A stretch of DNA of 40,109 nt from JAGLQA01 sp023135565. GTDB lineage: Bacteria > Acidobacteriota > Aminicenantia > UBA2199. Both the position numbers and the translations under genes were made by a program. This document shows, in pieces, positions 23,312-29,790 of this stretch; position 1 is the first letter of the stretch, and the number at the start of each line of letters is the position of its first letter. A model generated the notes under the pieces. That model saw only the letters and a program-made list of their open reading frames with translations, was not told where the DNA came from and did not search any database. The DNA lies in assembly GCA_030639305.1 (NCBI GenBank), contig DAOWCY010000044.1:1-40109 (forward strand). The letters are read 5' to 3'.

Positions 23312-23428
23312 CAGCCTGCGCCTCAAGACAGATCAAATCTTCTTTTCTTGAGTGGAGTCGAAATGCTCCCGGGAAATGTAACATTCACATTCACCGCCCT
23401 CGGTTCCCGATTCCTACGTAATGGTTAA
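23312..23428. other. Spacer with a fragment like the end of the reductase gene
   Basis: GGAGTCGAAATGCTCCCGGG at about 23353-23372 is repeated at about 24979-24998, where it encodes the last residues of the ketopantoate-reductase-like protein. On the minus strand the frame here reads SREHFDSTQEKKI and then stops, against AREHFDSTGVS in the real gene. It may be the tail of a lost paralogue, or the same dispersed CGACTCCACTCAAG-type repeat may have entered both places. Confidence 0.45.
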
Positions 23429-24670
23429 TCAATAAAGAAACCCGAAAAGCCAGAGTGGAATTTTCTGTTTGAAGCCGGTTTCGATATCATCCAGGGCCAG
23501 GAAAGAATTCATAACCCCACTAATCTGGCTAAAACCCTTATTTTTCCCTCCTACCTCGAAAGTATATTTATTGTCAACAAAAAAATCTCCCCTGTCGATT
23601 GTCTTTATTTCATAAAAGGAAGACAGGATATTCGCAAAGAAAGTTTCCCTGATATTCCCTTTGTCAACTCTTTTTTCTTCACCCAGCGCATAAATCAAGT
23701 TGGTATTATTTAGATATATTTTGTCCGGTTTTTCTAATTCCCTGAAACCTCTGCCCTTTTTTGTGATGGACGATATCACATTCCCATCATCGAGAAATCT
23801 AAGATACTGTTTCAGTGTCCTGATGTCGCCAATCTCCAGTTTGCGTTTTAAATCATTCAAGTCCGGGGTATAGGGCACGGATTCGGTCAGGAGGCTTAAC
23901 AGCTTTAAAATCTTGTTAACGCTGGCGCCGTTCAAGTTAGGATGCACATTAAGAGAATCCTCCACCACTGTTTTGCGAACATCCTGCATCAACTTTATAT
24001 AAAATTCCTCGAGCAGGTCCCGGTGCTCCATAAAATAGGGATAATAGCCGAATTTGAGATAATCTTTAAAAAGTGGCAGGATGCGTTTCCCCTTGTTTGT
24101 AATTTTGTCTATGATTTGAAACGAAATCCTTTCGTGGCCGGTTACGATTTCCTCCAGGGTATAAGCTCCCATAGAGAGGTTCAATGTCATTTCTAAAAAT
24201 TCCCGGAAAGACATCCCGTTCATCCGGTACACAATGGCCCTGCGGCTGAGATCATGGGAGCTTTTATAGATTTCCAGGGCCGAACTACCGGAAGCCAAAA
24301 TATAAAGATCGGTAAACACATCATATATACTCTTCAAATCCCGGGCCCATTCGCTGTATTTATGAATTTCATCGAAGAATATCAACTTCACGCCTTCTTC
24401 TTTATAAAAGGTTTCCGCGATTTCATACAACGAATACCGGGCCACCAGGGTATGGTCCACCGGTACATACAATGCTGCCCGGGTATGGGTTTTTCGATTT
24501 AAGACATCTAACATATGCTGGATAAGCGCGGTGGTTTTCCCCACACCCCTCTGGCCGATAACAATATAAAACCGGCTTTTAAGCGGATGTTTTTTCAAAA
24601 AATACCGTTTGTATTCTTTATTGTAGTTTTTCAAGTAATAATGGCTTAATTCATATAGTTTTTCAACCAT
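23429..24670 (-). CDS. AAA-type ATPase with DUF4143 C-terminal domain
   Basis: The protein has Walker A GQRGVGKT at 39-46, Walker B LIFFDE with D100-E101 and a sensor-like ASGSSALE. A C-terminal DUF4143-type region carries a winged-helix-like LNDLKRKLEIGDIRTLKQYL segment and a nuclease-like KYTFEVGGKNKG end. Proteins of this widespread family are common in mobile or accessory regions, and their function is not settled. The glutamate-lysine pattern at the end recalls a degenerate restriction-endonuclease fold (inference). GGGAGG lies before the ATG. The promoter lies in an array of similar 33-35 bp units at 24713-24797, suggesting tight control. Confidence 0.8.
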   Translation of the reverse strand: MVEKLYELSHYYLKNYNKEYKRYFLKKHPLKSRFYIVIGQRGVGKTTALIQHMLDVLNRKTHTRAALYVPVDHTLVARYSLYEIAETFYKEEGVKLIFFDEIHKYSEWARDLKSIYDVFTDLYILASGSSALEIYKSSHDLSRRAIVYRMNGMSFREFLEMTLNLSMGAYTLEEIVTGHERISFQIIDKITNKGKRILPLFKDYLKFGYYPYFMEHRDLLEEFYIKLMQDVRKTVVEDSLNVHPNLNGASVNKILKLLSLLTESVPYTPDLNDLKRKLEIGDIRTLKQYLRFLDDGNVISSITKKGRGFRELEKPDKIYLNNTNLIYALGEEKRVDKGNIRETFFANILSSFYEIKTIDRGDFFVDNKYTFEVGGKNKGFSQISGVMNSFLALDDIETGFKQKIPLWLFGFLY

Positions 24671-24712
24671 TGGCCCACCTCCCGGCGGATTGCATTCCTT
24701 CCTTTTTTGCTT

Positions 24713-24797
24713 GAAAAGTGGAACGCAATACCATTTTACCTCATCTTGAATGGGAATGCAATACTATTTTCTCTTATTCTGAATGGGAGCGCGACAC
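24713..24797 (-). promoter_or_regulatory. Promoter of the ATPase gene within a tandem operator array
   Basis: Two and a half similar units start at 24713, 24748 and 24781, with the shared pattern GAANNGGGAANGCAATAC then CATTTT or TATTTT. On the minus strand TTGCAT (24756-24761) and TAAAAT (24733-24738) are 17 bp apart and lie in neighbouring units, so a protein bound to the repeats would cover the promoter. Confidence 0.5.
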
Positions 24798-24870
24798 ATA
24801 AAAGGAAAAACTGCTCCCCTCAGGATTCTCGAATGCCCGTTTGCTGAAGGCGGAAGACCGATTGCGCTAA

Positions 24871-24960
24871 CTTGCCTCCGGCGGCCAAACTTTTTATAGT
24901 TGAGAATCAAAAGCGCTCACCCGCTGCGAAGAAGCTAAACGCCCCCCCACGCGAGTGGGG
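24871..24960. repeat. Family A repeat next to the reductase stop codon
   Basis: CTTGCCTCCGGCGGCC is followed by AAACTTTTTATAGTTGAGAA, a CACCCGCTGCGAAGAAGC segment and the palindrome CCCCACGCGAGTGGGG, which ends three bases from the stop codon at 24964. Confidence 0.8.
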
Positions 24961-24963
24961 ATG

Positions 24964-25908
24964 CTAACTCACGCCGGTGGAGTCGAAATGCTCCCGGGCT
25001 TTCATCAATTCCGTCAGGATAGTATTATAAGGAACAGGGATTTTATGTTTTTTTCCATAGTATACGATCCTGCCGTTGATATAATCGATCTCAGTAGGAT
25101 TGCCGTTTTCTAAGTCGATACACATCGAAGGCTTATGCGGCCCGGCTTTTAACAGGTAACTCACACAGTGATCAAAGAACAATTCGCCGTAATCATAGCC
25201 GTCGGCTGTGGCAACCGCGATAGCTTCATGTAACGTGGCTTCCACCATTGCGCGGGTACCGGGATATCCCATCACATCCGCCATGGTTCTTCCTAATAGG
25301 GCCGTAACCGGGGCGATGCTGGCATTTAAAATGGTCTTGGCCCAGGTAAATGCCTTGATGTCCGCGGTAACCTCTGTCGTAAGACCGGCAGCAGACATTA
25401 TCTCGGCCAATTCACCGGGACAGGCGCAATTCTTCCGGCCGCAGATACATCCTACCTTATTGGCTTCATTGAAAAAGGTCATTTTTATAGTGCCGGGCGA
25501 AACCATATTACCGGCGTAGTTGACTACCATACGCAGCACCTTTTTCTTGTCGAGTAATTTAGCCGCATAATGTTCGTTATCGAGACCGTTTTGCAGCAGC
25601 ACTACCTCGAATTCGCCGGGCAGGTCTTTCAACATGGCCGCAACTCCCGGCATGTAGGGCGTTTTCACGGCAATCGCCACGTAATCTAAATGCACCCCGT
25701 GCAGTTCCGCCATCCCGGCGGAGACTTTTTGCAAAGGTGTGTGCAGGGTAGTAAAATATTCGATTTTCAACCCATTCCGCCTGATTTCAAGTACATGCTC
25801 TTCCCATTTGTCGATACCGTAAACATTGTGCCCGTCTGCTGCCAGGTAACCGGCAAAAATACCACCTACGGGGCCGAGACCTATAACAAGTATGTTCTTT
25901 TTTTTCAT
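24964..25908 (-). CDS. Ketopantoate reductase-like (ApbA/PanE family) dehydrogenase
   Basis: ApbA/PanE-family enzymes reduce 2-dehydropantoate or related 2-keto acids with NADPH. The Rossmann start VIGLGPVGGIFAGYLA (residues 8-23), the VLLQNGLDN segment, the catalytic-Lys region AFTWAKTILNASIAPVTALLG and the PSMCIDLENGNPTEIDYING motif in the C-terminal domain are all family features. The four-Cys stretch CICGRKNCACPGE around residue 155 is unusual and could bind a metal. No pantothenate genes are nearby, so the substrate is open; it could be another 2-keto acid. The last residues (EHFDSTGVS) may derive from a repeat. AAGGA lies ten bases before the ATG. Confidence 0.85.
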   Translation of the reverse strand: MKKKNILVIGLGPVGGIFAGYLAADGHNVYGIDKWEEHVLEIRRNGLKIEYFTTLHTPLQKVSAGMAELHGVHLDYVAIAVKTPYMPGVAAMLKDLPGEFEVVLLQNGLDNEHYAAKLLDKKKVLRMVVNYAGNMVSPGTIKMTFFNEANKVGCICGRKNCACPGELAEIMSAAGLTTEVTADIKAFTWAKTILNASIAPVTALLGRTMADVMGYPGTRAMVEATLHEAIAVATADGYDYGELFFDHCVSYLLKAGPHKPSMCIDLENGNPTEIDYINGRIVYYGKKHKIPVPYNTILTELMKAREHFDSTGVS

Positions 25909-26008
25909 GGTTTATGTCCTTTGTTTGCGGCGGCGAATCCTTTAAAATCCAAAATGTATAGAAAATAACTGTCTTCCTTTTATTTAATAAACTTCAGATC
26001 CAAATAAT

Positions 26009-26047
26009 ACAGCGCATGGGGCGAGTGGCACCCGCCCCATGCGCTGT
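26009..26047. terminator. 15-bp perfect inverted repeat
   Basis: ACAGCGCATGGGGCG (26009-26023) and CGCCCCATGCGCTGT (26033-26047) are perfectly complementary around a nine-base loop. It lies downstream of the acyl-CoA enzyme operon and upstream of the reductase gene, both on the minus strand. No T-tract follows on either side, so it is either a structure that protects the end of a transcript or an operator. Confidence 0.5.
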
Positions 26048-26099
26048 GCGATGACCTGTGTCGAGGGCTTTTCTCCGGGTATCCGGTCCCTGCTTTATT

Positions 26100-26134
26100 G
26101 CCGCGAAGCGGCTTATAGGGTGGTGCGCCGCACC
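26100..26134. repeat. Family B unit at the stop codon of the dehydrogenase-hydratase gene
   Basis: GCCGCGAAGCGGCTTATAGG then GGTGCGCCGCACC; on the minus strand the TAG stop codon is directly joined to the palindrome. Confidence 0.8.
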
Positions 26135-28225
26135 CTATATTTTCATGGTTTTGTAAAATTCAGCTCCTATACTGCCTTTTTGACATAAGGGATTAAGCAT
26201 AAAATCGGCTGAATGCTTGGCCTGGATGGTAATGGCTTCAGTTAGAGGAGCTGCACAGGAGGCCTGGATGTTTTTGAAAATCGCCAGCCTGGCAGCCTCT
26301 AATTTAGCGTCACCGGGAGGCACAATACTGCCGGTTTCTTTAGGCAAACCTTTCAGGGCGCCTTCCTCTACTTTGCGCAGGGGCAGGCCGTGGTCGCCGC
26401 CGGATGCGGCAAGATAGGCTTTTTTCAGCGCCTCTTCCAACGGCCCGGCATAGTCTATCAACCAGCCGACTGCCTCCGGGGATTTAACCGCTTTTCCTGT
26501 CAGCAGCATTTGCATCAACTTAGGCCAGTTCTTTGCACCGGTTTTACGGAAAGGCCAGTGGCATCCTTCCATGCCGGGAACTACCGGCAGGGTGACTTCG
26601 GGCATGCCTAAAGCGGCATCTTCTACTGTAATTAGATAGTGGCAGTGCATCATCAGTTCCAGCATCCCGCCTAAGCAGCGCTTGCCGTTGATAAAGCCTA
26701 CGGATACCTTGAACTCTTTATAAAGACGGCGGGCCGTCTTAGACCAGCCTCCGGCTATTTCTACACCGGCTTGCGCATCTTCTAAGGCCGGGTAAAAATC
26801 GCTGGTGTCGGCACCCACTAACTGGGTGGTGAGGTGGAAATCACCGGAGAGGATAACCCTTTCGATACCGGCGTTCTTCAGCCAGTCGATGGCCCGGTTC
26901 AGTTCGGCGTCTACATCGCTGTTGTAGCTTTCGCGGCCTAAAGTGATGGCTCCTACAGTACCGTCATGTTCGGCATTGACGTATAACTGCTGCCAATCGG
27001 CGCCGTCCATGTTTTCGAAAACCTCGGGATGCCAACTGTCCCCGGCAGCTTCGGGGTGCAGCTTGTGGTAGGCGGTCACTGTTTCGACTGCTGCTGCGCC
27101 GCCCATGTCGCGGATTACCGAGAGGATACCGCGGCGGAATTGGGCGCACAGTTCGCCGACAGAATTCATGAGAGAGAGATGAGCCCGCTTTTCGTGCAGC
27201 ATCAGGCTGGTCATCTGGCACAAAGGCCCTAAAATCCAGGTGCGGAAATCTTCTTCTTCCTCAGCGTCCAGCGACCAGTTGACCAGGGGACGGAAATGGT
27301 TGAGCGGATACCAGTTTTGACCGCTGTCTTTATGCTCTTCCAGGTTGGGGGTGGGTTTGAAAAGGTCGCCGTAATGCCGGGTGAGGTGGTGCAGGCAGGA
27401 CCAGGTGAGGAAGTTTGCTCCTTTGGCGCCGATGGCGTCATGGGCCCGGAAAGGATTGGGGCCTAAAATTTTCCTGATATACTTGTCGATCTTCCAAAAG
27501 GGCATATTCCTATTTTGGTGGTACCGCGAACCGGTTAAGGTCAGACCGCAGAACAACACGTCCAGCACAAAAGACCAATTGTCACTCACGGTCAGGGGAA
27601 TCATTCCTAAGGCCCAGAGCAATTGGGTGATGGCTGAAGGTTCGTTTTCCACGATTTCCCAGGTTTTGTTTATCTCATGGGGGAAGGCGGGATGGGCAAT
27701 GCCTACGCCTAATTGAGAACCGGGGAAACCGGAAGTGACGGAACGAATCTCGATACCGGGAAAAGCGGCCCGGAAAACTTCGTAGTGGGCTTTTTTGATC
27801 TCCAGGATTTCGGGGATGGCTTCTAAAAGAAACCGGGGCTGGAAGTCTTTTAACTGGGCCGGCAGTTTTTTGCCGTCATAGTGAAAGCGGATGACATTTT
27901 CCATAATTTCACTGGCGCCCTGCCTGCCGAAGGCTCTTTCTAAACCGGCGTACTGCTTGCCGATGCCGTCCGCCACGCCGGGGAAATCGAGGGCGATGAT
28001 GGGAATATCGAAAGGCTGCAGCCTGGAACCGAGCTGCATGGCTTTCCCGGCTCCTACTATGCCGTTGGCCCCGGAAATAACTAAAGAACCGCGATTACCG
28101 GCTTTGCCGAAGACCCGGTCTACCAGTTCGGCGGTATTTACGGGCAGTTGTCCTTTTTGAAAAATGTCGAGGACTGTTCCTAAGCCCATGGTTTGTAGTG
28201 TTGGTTGTCTCATCGAGTTTGTCAT
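26135..28225 (-). CDS. 3-hydroxyacyl-CoA dehydrogenase/enoyl-CoA hydratase fusion
   Basis: Two beta-oxidation activities seem to be joined, dehydrogenase first and hydratase second, the reverse of FadB. The N-terminal half has a Rossmann-like start (SLVISGANGIVGAG, about 46-59), an SVTSGFPGSQLG segment and a GMIPLTVSDNWSFV segment that match the NAD-binding and dimer regions of the dehydrogenase family, although the dinucleotide motif is irregular. The crotonase half, from about 400, has GMLELMMHCHY around 515 and ALGMPEV around 535, which supply the two catalytic glutamates of hydratases. Start: AAAGGAGGTGA, nine bases before the ATG, overlaps the stop codon of the thiolase gene. The pair probably forms one operon for breaking down or building an acyl chain. 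Confidence 0.75.
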   Translation of the reverse strand: MTNSMRQPTLQTMGLGTVLDIFQKGQLPVNTAELVDRVFGKAGNRGSLVISGANGIVGAGKAMQLGSRLQPFDIPIIALDFPGVADGIGKQYAGLERAFGRQGASEIMENVIRFHYDGKKLPAQLKDFQPRFLLEAIPEILEIKKAHYEVFRAAFPGIEIRSVTSGFPGSQLGVGIAHPAFPHEINKTWEIVENEPSAITQLLWALGMIPLTVSDNWSFVLDVLFCGLTLTGSRYHQNRNMPFWKIDKYIRKILGPNPFRAHDAIGAKGANFLTWSCLHHLTRHYGDLFKPTPNLEEHKDSGQNWYPLNHFRPLVNWSLDAEEEEDFRTWILGPLCQMTSLMLHEKRAHLSLMNSVGELCAQFRRGILSVIRDMGGAAAVETVTAYHKLHPEAAGDSWHPEVFENMDGADWQQLYVNAEHDGTVGAITLGRESYNSDVDAELNRAIDWLKNAGIERVILSGDFHLTTQLVGADTSDFYPALEDAQAGVEIAGGWSKTARRLYKEFKVSVGFINGKRCLGGMLELMMHCHYLITVEDAALGMPEVTLPVVPGMEGCHWPFRKTGAKNWPKLMQMLLTGKAVKSPEAVGWLIDYAGPLEEALKKAYLAASGGDHGLPLRKVEEGALKGLPKETGSIVPPGDAKLEAARLAIFKNIQASCAAPLTEAITIQAKHSADFMLNPLCQKGSIGAEFYKTMKI

Positions 28226-28231
28226 GGCTGG

Positions 28232-29437
28232 TCACCTCCTTTCCGTAACTTGCAAGATAGCGGCAATGCCGACATCCCCGGCTGCGCAGCCGAAAACCAT
28301 CACGTAACCGCCGCCTAAGTCCACGGCTTCTTCTAAGGATTCGATTATGATCCGGGTGAGCGTGGGCCCCTGGGGATGACCCCAGACTAAGGAACAGCCG
28401 GTTTTATTCATTTTACGCCAGTCGTAATTAAGCGTTTTGGCAAAGATGATATCGTTCACGGCAAAAGGATTGTGGTTCTTTACCACCACCATGTCGTCCA
28501 TGGTTAAGCCGGTGCGGTCTAAGAGTTTTTGTACTGCCAGACCGGGAGCTTCAGGCATCAGGCTGGGTAAGGTTCTCACCTCTGTTTTGGCTATAAACCG
28601 GATGTCGATCTCCGGGCGGCTGCTGATTTCCCGGGCTTTTTCCGCGGTGGTCACCAGCAGGGTGGCCATGCCGTCAGAGGCATGGGTCTGGGTGCCGCCG
28701 GTGATACAGGTGTCGAGTTCGTTCATTCCTCTTAAGGCATCCATGGTTATTTTGCGGATACCGGCGTCGGAATCGACTTTGCCCATTACCCGGCCCTGGA
28801 GGTTTAGTATCTCCAAAGGAACCAGCACGCGGTCTAAAAACCCGGATTCTAAGGCATCGAAATACTGCCCGTAACGGAAAAAAGTACACTCGTCTACTTC
28901 CCTGCGGTCTACTTTATTTTTTCGCGCCGCGTAACCGGCAGTGGCAATCATCGCTTCGCCCGTGGCCGGGTCGAAACCGAAATTGTCCCACACGTCGCTG
29001 ATGGCATGAGTGCGTTCGTGAGCGCGGCGTTCAGGGAAAACCCCCACCGGCGAATCGCTGGTGCGGTCGAAAGTCAAAGTGCCTACTACATCGTAAGCGC
29101 CGTTTTGCACTTCCCCGGCTGCCAGCAGCGTGGCTTGCAGGCCGGTGGCACAGGCTTGTTCGATATGATAACCGGGCAGGCGCTGCCCCATGCAGCTAGC
29201 TACTACCGGGGCTGTCCAGAACTTCCAGTGCCAGGGGATAGTGGAACCGATGACAAGATATTCTAATAGATTTTTTGGAATTTTTCTTTTACCCAGGATT
29301 TTATTCATTGCTTCCCCGGCAAATTGACCGATATTGACTTCCGCCAGCGGTGACATTTGCCAGGCGGGGAAATAACTGCTTCCCCAGGTGCCGTAAGGAA
29401 TCCTGGCGTTTGGAAACATGGAGTCTCCTTTACTCAT
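28232..29437 (-). CDS. Divergent thiolase-family enzyme
   Basis: Thiolases cleave 3-ketoacyl-CoA or condense two acyl-CoAs. The nucleophile is Cys96 in HIEQACATGLQA, the catalytic His is His354 in WGHPQG, and the second Cys is Cys384 in VFGCAAG. The usual N-E-A-F motif is replaced by N-H-N-P-F at 321-325, which marks a divergent branch with perhaps unusual substrates. The length of 401 is normal. Two starts are possible, each with its own ribosome binding site: ATG at 29437 with AAGGAGG, and ATG six codons later with AAAGGAG. The gene after it begins six bases past the stop. A promoter lies at 29501-29529. Confidence 0.85.
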   Translation of the reverse strand: MSKGDSMFPNARIPYGTWGSSYFPAWQMSPLAEVNIGQFAGEAMNKILGKRKIPKNLLEYLVIGSTIPWHWKFWTAPVVASCMGQRLPGYHIEQACATGLQATLLAAGEVQNGAYDVVGTLTFDRTSDSPVGVFPERRAHERTHAISDVWDNFGFDPATGEAMIATAGYAARKNKVDRREVDECTFFRYGQYFDALESGFLDRVLVPLEILNLQGRVMGKVDSDAGIRKITMDALRGMNELDTCITGGTQTHASDGMATLLVTTAEKAREISSRPEIDIRFIAKTEVRTLPSLMPEAPGLAVQKLLDRTGLTMDDMVVVKNHNPFAVNDIIFAKTLNYDWRKMNKTGCSLVWGHPQGPTLTRIIIESLEEAVDLGGGYVMVFGCAAGDVGIAAILQVTERR

Positions 29438-29500
29438 TGTTAACCTCCTTGGATAGGATATATGGAATAGTATTAAGTCTATTTTTGCTGCTCATTCTTT

Positions 29501-29529
29501 TTTATATCACAAAAGGGAGGATTTTGCAA
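29501..29529 (-). promoter_or_regulatory. Promoter of the thiolase operon
   Basis: On the minus strand TTGCAA (29524-29529) and TATAAA (29501-29506) are 17 bp apart, about 65 bases before the thiolase start. Confidence 0.6.
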
Positions 29530-29640
29530 TCGCAGGCGAACTTTTTCAGGAATTATAATTGCAGCCCACGGATTACCCGGGAACTCTCCGGGGCTGGCGA
29601 AAAACTACACCTGCTCGAGAATAAAAGGCACATGCGCATC

Positions 29641-29724
29641 GGGAATGTGCACCTACTAAATCGAAATGTTCACGTGCACTTCGAGGATGTGCATCTACAA
29701 AATAAAAATGTTCACATGAACATT
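29641..29724. promoter_or_regulatory. Two 42-bp tandem units with palindromes upstream of the thiolase operon
   Basis: The units at 29641-29682 and 29683-29724 share the pattern GATGTGCANCTAC ... AAAATGTTCACNTGNAC. The second ends in AATGTTCACATGAACATT, a palindrome with a two-base centre (29707-29724). GTGCAC and GTTCAC half-sites recur throughout. The array lies 110-200 bases upstream of the thiolase promoter. On the + strand one frame is open through it (NVHLLNRNVHVHFEDVH...), which could mean that it is a fragment of a repetitive protein. Confidence 0.45.
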
Positions 29725-29790
29725 TAGTATTGCAAAATTAGCAGCGAAATTTTTCGGAGACTCATCGATCATTGTATATCGATCATCGAT

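Noticed and set aside
24713..29724. CRISPR-like arrays at 24713-24797 and 29641-29724
   Set aside because: Only two or three units, no unique spacers of regular length between them, and no cas genes in the window.
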